Assembly (NCBI GenBank): GCA_018240745.1
Contig: JAFEFF010000222.1
Coordinates: 1 to 64,000 of the forward strand
Length of the DNA stretch: 64,000 bases
Source: Pseudomonadota bacterium
Lineage (GTDB): Bacteria; Pseudomonadota; Alphaproteobacteria; Reyranellales; Reyranellaceae
Reading direction: 5' to 3'
Below the pieces are notes generated by a model. It saw only the letters and a list, made by a program, of their open reading frames with translations, did no database searches and was not told the DNA's origin. Position numbers and translations under genes: made by a program. Of this stretch, positions 1 through 7,484 are shown in pieces (positions within the stretch are counted from its first letter, which is position 1; every line of letters begins with the position of its first letter).

Positions 1-2
1 CG

Positions 3-269
3 GTCGAGGCGGAGTTCGGCCGGCGCCGGACGGTGCCCAACGCGGCCCGGCCGATTGACCTCGATCTGCTTGATTATCGTGGCGAAATCGCCCCGGCGGG
101 ACCGGGCCGGGCGACCCTGCCGCATCCGCGCATGACCGGCCGAGCGTTCGTCCTGCTGCCGCTGGCCGACCTGGCGCCGGACTGGCGGCACCCGGTGACC
201 GGCCAGCCGATCGGTGATCTCCTGGCGGCGCTGCCGCCGGATCAGCGAGCCGAGCGCATAACCTCTTGA
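3..269 (+). CDS. folK: Partial 2-amino-4-hydroxy-6-hydroxymethyldihydropteridine pyrophosphokinase (3' end)
   Basis: The reading frame is already open at the left edge, so only the last 88 or so residues are present. They carry the C-terminal HPPK signature: an FGRRR stretch, then ARPIDLDLLDY with the two metal-binding aspartates, then LPHPRMTGRAFVLLPLADLAP. The family transfers pyrophosphate from ATP to the pterin in folate synthesis, in the cytoplasm. The next gene, rpoZ, follows after about 90 bp with its own promoter. Identity is secure from the motifs; length and start cannot be judged. Confidence 0.9.
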   Translation, partial: VEAEFGRRRTVPNAARPIDLDLLDYRGEIAPAGPGRATLPHPRMTGRAFVLLPLADLAPDWRHPVTGQPIGDLLAALPPDQRAERITS

Positions 270-301
270 TCCGGCTCCCTAAAATCGCCATCTCTAGGCC
301 C

Positions 302-329
302 TTGTCTTTTGCGGTGGGGCGCGTATAAC
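302..329 (+). promoter_or_regulatory. Predicted sigma70-type promoter of rpoZ
   Basis: A TTGTCT hexamer (302-307) and a TATAAC hexamer (324-329) are separated by 16 bp and lie 30 bp before the rpoZ start codon. They match the -35 and -10 consensus at 4/6 and 5/6. An AGAGG Shine-Dalgarno precedes the ATG at 359. Predicted from sequence only. Confidence 0.55.
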
Positions 330-358
330 CCGCCGCTCCCCGGAATTCAGAGGTCGCC

Positions 359-721
359 ATGGCGCGCGTCACCGTCGAAGACTGCATCCTGCAGGTCCCC
401 AACCGTTTCGAGCTGGTCATGTACGCCGCCCAGCGGGCGCGCGACATCTCGGGCGGCAGCCAGATCACGATCGACCGCGATCGGGACAAGAACCCGGTGG
501 TGGCGCTGCGAGAGATCGCCGACACCAAGCTCGACCAGGACGTCCTCAAGGACAAGCTGATTGCCGGCATGCAGAAGCACGCCGACATCGACAAGCCCGA
601 GGAGGTCAACGAGATGGCCGAGCTCGAGCAGGAGCTGGCGGCGGCACTGGCGCAGGGCGGCGCGGAAGCGGCCCAGCCCAAGGCGCTGCCGATGGCCGAA
701 GAGGACGACATCACGGAGTAG
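359..721 (+). CDS. rpoZ: DNA-directed RNA polymerase omega subunit
   Basis: A 120-residue protein opening with MARVTVEDCILQVPNRFELV, the typical alphaproteobacterial omega N-terminus, followed by the YAAQRARDISGG and NPVVALREIA segments that contact the beta' C-terminus. Omega helps fold and assemble RNA polymerase and, in many proteobacteria, forms part of a ppGpp site. That fits its position directly before spoT. The last 50 or so residues are an acidic, alanine-rich tail with low conservation. The ATG has a good Shine-Dalgarno and the promoter described upstream. Confidence 0.96.
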   Translation: MARVTVEDCILQVPNRFELVMYAAQRARDISGGSQITIDRDRDKNPVVALREIADTKLDQDVLKDKLIAGMQKHADIDKPEEVNEMAELEQELAAALAQGGAEAAQPKALPMAEEDDITE

Positions 722-810
722 GTCTGCGCCTTCATCGGCGCGACCCCGAACCGTCGTTCACATCGGCGGGGCTCAGCCCTGCCATATGCGCATTGTCCGT
801 GGAGCCGGCG

Positions 811-837
811 CAATCGTCCCCATATAATCGACGATTG
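811..837 (+). promoter_or_regulatory. Candidate spoT promoter -10 inside an 8-bp inverted repeat
   Basis: TATAAT (823-828) is a perfect -10 hexamer only 11 bp before the spoT start codon. It lies between the arms of an inverted repeat, CAATCGTC (811-818) and GACGATTG (830-837). A transcript starting about 7 nt after the -10 would have almost no leader, and no Shine-Dalgarno is visible before the ATG. The -35 is weak. The repeat could be an operator covering the promoter. Confidence 0.4.
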
Positions 838-839
838 CC

Positions 840-3020
840 ATGATTCGTCAGTTTGAACTCGTGGAGCGCGTGCATTCCTACGATCCGGAAGCGGACGAGG
901 ACATGCTGAACCGCGCCTACGTGTACGGCCTGCAGAAGCATGGCAGCCAGCTACGCGCCTCCGGCGACCCCTATTTCTCCCATCCGGTCGAGGTGGCGGG
1001 CATTCTGGCCGAGATGCGGCTCGACACCTCGTCGATCGTCACCGGCCTGCTGCACGACACGCTCGAGGACACCGACGCCACCCGCGATGAGCTGGCCCGG
1101 CTGTTCGGCGAGGAGATCGCCAAGCTGGTCGACGGCGTCACCAAGCTCTCCCGCCTCGAGGTGCAGTCCGAGACCACCAAGGAGGCCGAGAACCTGCGCA
1201 AGCTGGTGCTCGCCATGTCGAGCGACATCCGCGTGCTGCTGGTGAAGCTTGCCGACCGCCTGCACAACATGCGGACCTTGCATCACATCAAGGATCCGGC
1301 GCGGCGCCGGCGGATCGCCCGCGAGACCATGGATCTCTACGCGCCGCTCGCCAGCCGCATCGGTATGGAGAGGGTCAAGCGCGAGCTGGAGGAGCTGGCC
1401 TTCGCCGAGCTCAATCCCGACGGCCGCGCCTCGGTGCAGGCGCGCCTGGGTTACCTGCGGGAAAAGGGCGAGCAGATCATCCCGCAGGTCGAGGCCGAGC
1501 TGTCCGAGACGCTGAAGGACGGCGGGCTCACCGCACAGGTATCGGGCCGCGAGAAGACGCCCTATTCGATCTGGCGCAAGATGCAGCAGAAGAACGTGTC
1601 GTTCGAGCAGCTCGCCGACATCATGGCCTTCCGCATCATCGTCAGCGACGTGACGGAGTGCTATCAGGCGCTCGGCCTGCTGCACGGGCGCTACCAGGTG
1701 CTGCCGCAGCGCTTCAAGGACTACATCTCGGTGCCGAAGCCGAACGGCTATCGCTCGCTGCACACCGGCGTGATCGGCCCGCACGGCCAGCGCATCGAGA
1801 TCCAGATCCGCACCGCCGAGATGCAGGAGCAGTCCGAGCGCGGCGTCGCGGCGCACTGGATCTACAAGCAGGGCGGGCCGTCGACCGACGCGCCGCAATA
1901 CGCCTGGCTGCGCTCGCTGATCGATATCCTCGACAAGGCGCCCGATGCGGCGGAGTTCCTCGAGCACACCAAGCTCGAGATGTTCCAGGACCAGGTGTTC
2001 TGCTTCACCCCCAAGGGCAACCTGATCTCGCTGCCGCGTGGCGCGACGCCGATCGACTTCGCCTACGCGGTGCACAGCCAGGTCGGCGATACCTGCGTCG
2101 GCGCCAAGATCAACGGCCGCATGCTGCCGCTGCGCACGCAGCTGCAGAACGGCGACCAGATCGAGATCGTGACCTCCAAGGCGCAGACGCCGTCACCGAC
2201 CTGGGAACGCTTTGTCGTCACCGGCAAGGCCAAGGCGGCGATCCGCCGTTTCGTCCGTGTGCGTCAGCGCGAGCAGTATCTGCAGCTCGGTCGCTCGCTC
2301 CTCGACAAGACCTTCCACGAGGAAGGCTACGAGGTCACCGACAAGGGCCTCGACGGCGTGAAGGCCAATTTCAAGCAGGCGAGCGTCGACGACCTGATCG
2401 CCAATGTCGGCGCGGGCCTGATCGGCTCGCGAGAGGTGCTGACCGCGGTCTATCCGGGTCTCAAGCAGCCGCGCAAGCCGGGCGGCGCCGACGTCGTGCC
2501 GATCAGCCGTGCCCGCAGCAAGGCCGGCAGGGCGCGCGAGAACGCGGCCAAGCAGGATCACAGCCACGGCCAGATCGCGATCACCGGGCTGATCCCCGGC
2601 ATGGCGGTGCATTTCGCGCGCTGCTGCCATCCGCTGCCGGGCGACCGCATCGTCGGCATCATCACCACCGGCAAGGGCGTCACCATCCACACCATCGACT
2701 GCGCCACGCTGGAGAGCTTCTCCGAATCGCCGGAGCGCTGGATCGATGTCGGCTGGGACGCGGTGGGCGAGGGCGCGGCGGCTTATACCGGCCGCCTCAA
2801 GATCACCGTCGCCAACCAACCGGGCAGCTTGTCGAGCCTGTCGACCGTCATCGCGCGGCACGAGGGCAACATCTCCAACCTGCGCATCGTCAACCGCTCG
2901 ATGGATTTCTTCGACATGGTGATCGACGTCGAGGTGTCCGACGTCAAGCACCTCGCCGACATCACCGCGGCGCTGCGGGCCACGCCCGCCATCAACGCCG
3001 TCGAGCGCGCCCGCAACTGA
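840..3020 (+). CDS. spoT: Bifunctional (p)ppGpp synthetase/hydrolase (RelA/SpoT family)
   Basis: 726 residues, the normal length for the single long Rsh enzyme of alphaproteobacteria, which makes (p)ppGpp from ATP and GTP/GDP and hydrolyses it. Domains in order: HD hydrolase (about 1-200, with H48 and the HDTLED motif at 72-77), nucleotidyltransferase synthetase (about 215-350, containing KPNGYRSLHTGV and IEIQIRT), TGS (about 385-445, FCFTPKGNLISLPRGATPID), a helical region with a cysteine motif (HFARCCHPLPGD), and a C-terminal ACT domain (about 650-720). Both catalytic halves look intact. The start is fixed by the standard N-terminus MIRQFELVERV; no ribosome-binding site is seen, which fits a near-leaderless mRNA. 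Confidence 0.96.
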   Translation: MIRQFELVERVHSYDPEADEDMLNRAYVYGLQKHGSQLRASGDPYFSHPVEVAGILAEMRLDTSSIVTGLLHDTLEDTDATRDELARLFGEEIAKLVDGVTKLSRLEVQSETTKEAENLRKLVLAMSSDIRVLLVKLADRLHNMRTLHHIKDPARRRRIARETMDLYAPLASRIGMERVKRELEELAFAELNPDGRASVQARLGYLREKGEQIIPQVEAELSETLKDGGLTAQVSGREKTPYSIWRKMQQKNVSFEQLADIMAFRIIVSDVTECYQALGLLHGRYQVLPQRFKDYISVPKPNGYRSLHTGVIGPHGQRIEIQIRTAEMQEQSERGVAAHWIYKQGGPSTDAPQYAWLRSLIDILDKAPDAAEFLEHTKLEMFQDQVFCFTPKGNLISLPRGATPIDFAYAVHSQVGDTCVGAKINGRMLPLRTQLQNGDQIEIVTSKAQTPSPTWERFVVTGKAKAAIRRFVRVRQREQYLQLGRSLLDKTFHEEGYEVTDKGLDGVKANFKQASVDDLIANVGAGLIGSREVLTAVYPGLKQPRKPGGADVVPISRARSKAGRARENAAKQDHSHGQIAITGLIPGMAVHFARCCHPLPGDRIVGIITTGKGVTIHTIDCATLESFSESPERWIDVGWDAVGEGAAAYTGRLKITVANQPGSLSSLSTVIARHEGNISNLRIVNRSMDFFDMVIDVEVSDVKHLADITAALRATPAINAVERARN

Positions 3021-3023
3021 CGT

Positions 3024-3165
3024 CTGTCCTTGTGAGCGAAGCGAAGGATCTCATGCCGCTTGCAAACGTCGATTCGATCGCCCTTCATCGCGGGGTTACC
3101 GCAATGAGATCCTTCTATGCGTTTCGAGTGCGAAGCGCTCGAAATCGCTATTCGCCCAGGATGAC
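3024..3165. repeat. Interspersed cruciform repeat (GAGCGAAGCGAAGGATCTC type) upstream of pdxJ
   Basis: This stretch contains a perfect 12-bp inverted repeat, GAAGGATCTCAT (3043-3054) and ATGAGATCCTTC (3104-3115), preceded by GTGAGCGAAGC and ended by CAGGATGACATG. It matches a widespread bacterial intergenic repeat style (GTCATCCTGAGCGAAG...). Related copies are at 48351-48437 and 54201-54308. Its distal end supplies the AGGA that serves as the pdxJ ribosome-binding site. Confidence 0.6.
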
Positions 3166-3915
3166 ATGATGTCCTCAAGCTCGCCCCTGCGTCTCGGCGT
3201 GAACATCGATCACGTCGCCACCGTCCGCAACGCCCGCGGCGGCAAGCTGCCCGATCCGCTGCGCGCTGCGGCGCTCGCCGCCAGGGCCGGCGCCGACGGC
3301 ATCACCGCCCATCTGCGCGAGGATCGCCGGCACATCATGGACGCCGACATCGAGGCGCTGATGCGCGAGCTCACCATCCCGCTCAACTTCGAGATGGCGG
3401 CGACGGCCGAGATGGTCGGCATCGCCCTGAAACACAAACCCCATGCCGCCTGCATCGTGCCCGAGAAGCGCGAGGAGCGGACCACCGAGGGTGGGCTCGA
3501 CGCCGCCGGCCAGCACAATCACCTGAAGCCGATGGTGGCGCGCCTGCGCGATGCCGGCATCCGCGTCTCGCTGTTCATCGAGGCCGACCAGCGGCAGCTC
3601 GAGGCGGCGGTGTCGCTCGGCGCGCCGGTGGTCGAGCTGCACACCGGACGTTACTGTGAGCTGGAAGGCGCGGCGCAGAAGGCCGAGCTCGAGCGGCTGC
3701 GCAAGGGTGCCGCGCTGTGCGGCAGGCTCGGCCTCGAATGCCACATGGGGCATGGCCTCGGCTACGCCGACGTGGGACCGGTCGCCGCGATCCCCGAGGT
3801 GCGCGAGCTCAATATCGGTCACTTCCTGGTCGGCGAGGCGATCTTCGTCGGCCTCGAGGCGGCGATTCGCGAGATGCGGCGCATCATGGACGAAGCGCGC
3901 AAGGCTGCCGCGTGA
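3166..3915 (+). CDS. pdxJ: Pyridoxine 5'-phosphate synthase
   Basis: 249 residues, full length for PdxJ, the TIM-barrel enzyme that condenses 1-deoxyxylulose 5-phosphate with 3-amino-2-oxopropyl phosphate to make pyridoxine 5'-phosphate. The N-terminal LRLGVNIDHVATVRNARGG, the central CIVPEKREERTTEGGLD loop and the C-terminal LNIGHFLVGEAIF phosphate-binding segment are all diagnostic. Two ATGs in tandem (3166, 3169) could serve as start, behind an AGGA contributed by the upstream repeat. The stop overlaps the acpS GTG by 4 nt, so the two are translationally coupled. Confidence 0.96.
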   Translation: MMSSSSPLRLGVNIDHVATVRNARGGKLPDPLRAAALAARAGADGITAHLREDRRHIMDADIEALMRELTIPLNFEMAATAEMVGIALKHKPHAACIVPEKREERTTEGGLDAAGQHNHLKPMVARLRDAGIRVSLFIEADQRQLEAAVSLGAPVVELHTGRYCELEGAAQKAELERLRKGAALCGRLGLECHMGHGLGYADVGPVAAIPEVRELNIGHFLVGEAIFVGLEAAIREMRRIMDEARKAAA

Positions 3916-4325
3916 TTCTCGGCATCGGCAACGATCTCTGCGACATCCGCCGCATCGAGAAGTCGCTCGAGCGGTTCGGCGACCGCTTCATCCAGCGCAT
4001 CTTCACCGAGGTCGAGCAGAAGCGTTCCGAGGGCCGTGCGACACGGGCGGCGAGCTACGCCAAGCGATTCGCCGCCAAGGAGGCCTGCTCCAAGGCGCTC
4101 GGCACCGGGCTGCGCCGCGGCGTGTTCTGGCGCGACATGGGCGTGATCAACATGCGCGGCGGCAAGCCGACGATGGCGCTGACGGGCGGCGCGCTCGCGC
4201 GGCTGCAGGAGATCACGCCGCCCGGCATGGCGGCGCAGATCGATCTTACCCTGACGGACGAATATCCCCTCGCGCAGGCGATCGTGGTCATTTCGGGCAT
4301 TCCTGCCGCAGGGGCGGCGCCCTGA
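3912..4325 (+). CDS. acpS: Holo-[acyl-carrier-protein] synthase
   Basis: 137 residues starting at a GTG that overlaps the pdxJ stop as GTGA. AcpS moves 4'-phosphopantetheine from CoA to apo-ACP. The Mg/CoA-binding motifs are present: ILGIGNDLCDIRRIE at the N-terminus, with the metal-binding aspartate at residue 8, and YAKRFAAKEACSKALGTG in the middle. PdxJ-AcpS pairing followed by lepB is the common alphaproteobacterial arrangement. Starts further upstream would sit inside pdxJ and add residues outside the family. Confidence 0.95.
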   Translation: MILGIGNDLCDIRRIEKSLERFGDRFIQRIFTEVEQKRSEGRATRAASYAKRFAAKEACSKALGTGLRRGVFWRDMGVINMRGGKPTMALTGGALARLQEITPPGMAAQIDLTLTDEYPLAQAIVVISGIPAAGAAP

Positions 4326-4365
4326 AATGACCAACTTGGCCCCTTTCCATGCGACCCCCGGGCGG

Positions 4366-4394
4366 GAGACATTGGTCTGCTGCCCTGCTATACG
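4366..4394 (+). promoter_or_regulatory. Possible promoter of the lepB-rnc-era operon
   Basis: GAGACA (4366-4371) and TATACG (4389-4394) are spaced by 17 bp, 26 bp before the lepB start codon. Each hexamer matches 4/6 of the sigma70 consensus. The gap between acpS and lepB (95 bp) is the only sizeable one until era ends, so a promoter here is plausible. Confidence 0.35.
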
Positions 4395-4420
4395 CGCGGC
4401 TCTTGCAAACCGGGACGGCG

Positions 4421-5230
4421 ATGACGGACGTGGCTGAACGTCGTAAGCGTGGACAGGACAAGGCCGGTGGCTGGGGCGAAACCCTCCGTACGGTAATTTA
4501 TGCGGTCTTGATCGCAGTCGTTGTGCGGACATTCGCGATCGAACCGTTCAACATCCCGTCGGGCTCGATGATCCCGACGCTGCTGGTCGGCGACTACCTG
4601 TTCGTCTCCAAGTATTCCTATGGCTACAGCAAGCACTCCTTTCCGTTCTCGCTGGGCTTCTTCTCCGGCCGCATCTTCTTCCACATGCCCGAGCGCGGCG
4701 ACGTGGCGGTGTTCAAGTATCCGGGCGACCAGGGCCAGGGTCTGAACCGCACCGACTACATCAAGCGCATCGTCGGCCTGCCGGGCGATCATATCCAGGT
4801 CATCAACGGCATCCTCAACATCAACGGCAAGCCGGTCGAGCGCATCAAGATGGGCGAGTACGTGCAGGGCGGCGGCGGCTCCTATCGCACCGCCACGCTC
4901 TACAACGAGGTGCTGCCCAACGGTCGCCGCCACGAGATCATCGAGAACAGCGACAACGGGCCGTCCGACAACACGCCCGAATTCATCGTGCCGCCCAACC
5001 ACTTCTTCATGATGGGCGACAACCGCGACGATTCGCTCGACAGCCGCACCACGCTGATGCTGAGCACCGGCCCGGCCGCGCAGCTCGGCTGGTACGTGCC
5101 GGCCGAGAACCTGGTCGGCCGCGCCGAGTTCATCTTCTTCTCGCACGACCCGACTACGGCGGGCTGGCTCGAGCCGTGGAAATGGCCCGCGGCGATCCGC
5201 TTCAGCCGCTTCTTCATGGCGATCCACTGA
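4421..5230 (+). CDS. lepB: Signal peptidase I
   Basis: 269 residues. A short basic N-terminus is followed by one membrane anchor (about 23-41) and a periplasmic catalytic domain. The nucleophile is Ser49 in NIPSGSMIPTLLVGDYLF and the general base Lys115 in DYIKRIVGLPGD. The GDNRDDSLDSR box follows. It cleaves signal peptides from exported proteins, of which this window encodes many. I start at ATG 4421 behind GGGACGGCG; an upstream ATG at 4349 would add 24 residues before the charged N-terminus. The 3' end overlaps rnc. Confidence 0.95.
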   Translation: MTDVAERRKRGQDKAGGWGETLRTVIYAVLIAVVVRTFAIEPFNIPSGSMIPTLLVGDYLFVSKYSYGYSKHSFPFSLGFFSGRIFFHMPERGDVAVFKYPGDQGQGLNRTDYIKRIVGLPGDHIQVINGILNINGKPVERIKMGEYVQGGGGSYRTATLYNEVLPNGRRHEIIENSDNGPSDNTPEFIVPPNHFFMMGDNRDDSLDSRTTLMLSTGPAAQLGWYVPAENLVGRAEFIFFSHDPTTAGWLEPWKWPAAIRFSRFFMAIH

Positions 5231-5910
5231 AGCTCGCGCCGTTGGATCTGGGGCACGATTTCGCCCGTCCCGAGCTGCTGGCCGAGGCGCTCACCCATCG
5301 CAGTGCGCTCGATCGCCAGCCCGACCTCAAGGCGGCCTTCCCCAACGGCAACGAGCGGCTCGAATTCCTCGGTGACCGCGTGCTGTCGCTCGCCATGGCC
5401 GACCTGCTGTTGCGCCGCTTCCCGCATGAGCGCGAGGGCGACCTGGCGCGGCGCTATTCGGCCCTGGTGCAGGCCGCGACCCTGGTCGAGATCGCCGAAT
5501 CGATCGGCCTGGGCGCGGCGCTCAACCTCGGCGACACCGAACGCCGGAGCGCGACGGTGCGGCCCACCATCCTGGCCGATGCGATGGAGGCGGTGCTGGG
5601 CGCGCTGTTCCTCGATGCCGGCTTTGCCGTCGCCGCGGCGACCATCGAGCGGCTGTGGGGCGAGCGGCTGAGCGCCACTCTGGCCGCGCCGCGCGACGCC
5701 AAGACCGCATTGCAGGAATGGGCCCAGGCGCGCCGCCTGCCGCTGCCGTCCTATCGCGAGGTCGGCCGCGAGGGCCCGCCGCACGAGCCGCTGTTCGTGG
5801 TCGAGGTCTCGATCAAGGGCCAGGAGCCGGGTCGCGGCCGGGCCGGCAGCAAGCGCGAGGCCGAGCGGCTGGCGGCTGCGGCACTTCTCGAAAGGCTGGG
5901 GGCGGCGTGA
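5182..5910 (+). CDS. rnc: Ribonuclease III
   Basis: About 242 residues. The double-strand-specific endonuclease domain carries the signature NERLEFLGDRVLSLAMADLL near the N-terminus. A double-stranded RNA binding domain follows (DAKTALQEWAQARRLPLPSYRE, ending RAGSKREAERLAAAALLERL). It processes rRNA precursors. The start is uncertain: ATG 5182 lies inside lepB, a GTG sits 6 nt upstream, and a non-ATG start at about 5227-5242 would better match the family N-terminus (LAPLDLGHDFARPELL). The stop overlaps the era GTG as GTGA. Confidence 0.94.
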   Translation: MARGDPLQPLLHGDPLKLAPLDLGHDFARPELLAEALTHRSALDRQPDLKAAFPNGNERLEFLGDRVLSLAMADLLLRRFPHEREGDLARRYSALVQAATLVEIAESIGLGAALNLGDTERRSATVRPTILADAMEAVLGALFLDAGFAVAAATIERLWGERLSATLAAPRDAKTALQEWAQARRLPLPSYREVGREGPPHEPLFVVEVSIKGQEPGRGRAGSKREAERLAAAALLERLGAA

Positions 5911-6818
5911 CCCGGGCGGGCTTCGTGGCGATCGTCGGCGCGCCCAATGCCGGCAAGTCGACCCTGGTGAACGCCCTGGTCGGCTCCAAGGTCAGCATCG
6001 TCTCGCCCAAGGTGCAGACCACCCGCATGCGGGTGATCGGCATCGCCATGAGGGATCTGCCGAACGGAGACCGCGCGCAGGTCGTGCTGGTCGACACGCC
6101 GGGCATCTTCCGGATCGCCAAACGCCGGCTCGAGCGCGCCATGGTCGCGGCGGCCTGGCAGGGTGCCGACGATGCCGACGCGGTCGCGCTGGTGGTCGAT
6201 GCCGAGCGCGGCATCAGCGAGGAGACGAAGGCGATCATCGACAAGCTCGCCGGCGGCAAGAAGCGCTTCCTGATCCTGAACAAGATCGACCTGGTGCCGC
6301 GCGAGACGCTGCTTGCACTGACCGGCGAGCTCAACGGGCTGCTGCCGTTCGAGCGCACCTTCATGGTGAGCGCGCTGAAGAGGGATGGTGTCGCCGACGT
6401 ACTCGTCGCCTTCGCGGAAGCCCTGCCGGAGGGGCCGTTCCTCTACCCGGAGGACCAGGCGGCCGACCTGCCGATGCGCCTGCTGGCGGCCGAGGTGACG
6501 CGCGAGCAGGTTTTCCTGCAGCTTCACCAGGAACTGCCCTACGAGGCGGCAGTCGAGACCGACAAGTGGGAGGAGCGCGGCGACAGCTCGGTACGCATCG
6601 AGCAGACCATCCACGTCCAGCGCGAGGGCCAGCGCGCGATCGTGCTGGGTAAGGGCGGGGCGCGCATCAAGCAGATCGGCGCCCGTGCCCGGCACGAGCT
6701 CGGCGTCATGCTCGAGCGGCCGGTGCATCTCTTCCTGCACGTCAAGGTGAGCGCCCGCTGGGCCGACGATCCCGCCCACTACCGCGCGATCGGCCTGGAC
6801 TACGAGCCCAAGAGCTGA
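5907..6818 (+). CDS. era: GTPase Era
   Basis: 303 residues, full length. The GTPase domain shows G1 GAPNAGKSTL, G3 DTPG and G4 NKID. The C-terminal KH domain shows VLGKGGARIKQIGARARHEL. Era binds 16S rRNA near its 3' end and checks small-subunit maturation in the cytoplasm, which fits its operon with RNase III. The GTG start overlaps the rnc stop by 4 nt. Immediately after the stop lies the structured element at 6832. Confidence 0.96.
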   Translation: MTRAGFVAIVGAPNAGKSTLVNALVGSKVSIVSPKVQTTRMRVIGIAMRDLPNGDRAQVVLVDTPGIFRIAKRRLERAMVAAAWQGADDADAVALVVDAERGISEETKAIIDKLAGGKKRFLILNKIDLVPRETLLALTGELNGLLPFERTFMVSALKRDGVADVLVAFAEALPEGPFLYPEDQAADLPMRLLAAEVTREQVFLQLHQELPYEAAVETDKWEERGDSSVRIEQTIHVQREGQRAIVLGKGGARIKQIGARARHELGVMLERPVHLFLHVKVSARWADDPAHYRAIGLDYEPKS

Positions 6819-6831
6819 AGCAAAGGCGAAA

Positions 6832-7190
6832 GCCTGTGGATAAGGGTTCGCGGCAAAACCTCGTCTTGGGCATTGGCTCGCGATCCGCCCGTTGAATTGC
6901 CGAGCAGATTCTCGCGGCCAATGCCCATAATAGGGGCGCGACGCGCGTGGGCGTAAACTCCTGGTCGTGTGGTTGGTACCAGGAGTTCACCAATGTCCGA
7001 CGATTCCTTCATCGAACTTCAGTGGCTGCAGTCGATCCGTTGCCGAAGACACCGTTTCGCGCCGTTTTCACTCCGTTTTCGACCGTTTATCGCAAGGGCC
7101 GACAGCCGGAGAATGCAGTCGTTTCGGACCTTGGCGCATCCCTCTTTGGAAACACCGTTCAAAAACGGCGAAAACGGTCGAAACGGACGA
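6832..7190. repeat. Structured element A: DnaA-box-like nonamer, conserved stem, phased short repeats
   Basis: Starts 13 bp after the era stop. GCCTGTGGATAAG (6832-6844) contains TGTGGATAA, an exact match to the DnaA-box consensus TTATCCACA. After 23 bp comes GGGCATTGGC (6868-6877), after 39 bp its complement GCCAATGCCC (6917-6926), then AATAGG and a small GC hairpin. Further on, CCGTTT-type motifs recur at about 10-bp steps: direct near 7052, 7062, 7073 and 7083, and inverted near 7160, 7170 and 7180. Element B at 46188 has the same layout. No function is established. Confidence 0.55.
6956..6987 (+). promoter_or_regulatory. Hairpin that would sequester a Shine-Dalgarno
   Basis: AACTCCTGGT (6956-6965) and ACCAGGAGTT (6978-6987) are perfect 10-bp complements around a 12-nt loop. 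The right arm contains AGGAG, 7 nt before the ATG at 6993. In RNA the stem would hide this ribosome-binding site. It could be a translational switch or simply another palindromic part of element A. Confidence 0.4.
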
Positions 7191-7226
7191 AGCGCGCAGT
7201 CGCTGCGGATCGAAGTGCTCTGGTAG
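6993..7226 (+). CDS. Possible small basic ORF of unknown function
   Basis: 77 residues beginning MSDDSFIELQWLQSIRCRR, with a correctly spaced AGGAG before the ATG. It is rich in arginine and has no domain, signal peptide or membrane segment that I recognise. It runs through the phased CCGTTTTC repeats of element A, which give repetitive RF.PF and NGENGRNG segments. The coding signal is weak and it may be chance. The rest of the stretch up to recO (7227-7484) shows no convincing gene. Confidence 0.2.
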   Translation: MSDDSFIELQWLQSIRCRRHRFAPFSLRFRPFIARADSRRMQSFRTLAHPSLETPFKNGENGRNGRSAQSLRIEVLW

Positions 7227-7484
7227 AGCGGGATTTGCGCCATTTCCGCCATTTCCGCTACCCCCCTGCTGCGTTCGATTTTGCGAACAGGAAAATGAAA
7301 GGCGCGCTCCAGGTCGGCAGCAGATCGATCACATGCAGGATGACGCCGCCGGTATCGCCGGGACTCACCGTCATGCGGCAGCTGCCTTCCGACGGCGCCA
7401 GGTCGGAGCGGCCGGCGACGGCGTGTGGAGCTGCGCGTGGGCGAAGCCTAGCGCGAACTGGCGAAACGCGGCATACCCGCCGGC

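Noticed and set aside
951..2075. Long open frames antisense to spoT, parC, the liv and Dpp genes and others
   Set aside because: They are the expected shadow frames of GC-rich genes: rich in Arg, Ala, His and Gly, without motifs, and fully overlapped by confident genes on the other strand.
6835..6843. Chromosomal replication origin at a DnaA box
   Set aside because: Only single DnaA-box nonamers occur (6835 and 46191), with no cluster, no AT-rich unwinding region and no dnaA/hemE/parA neighbourhood. They are treated as part of a repeated element.
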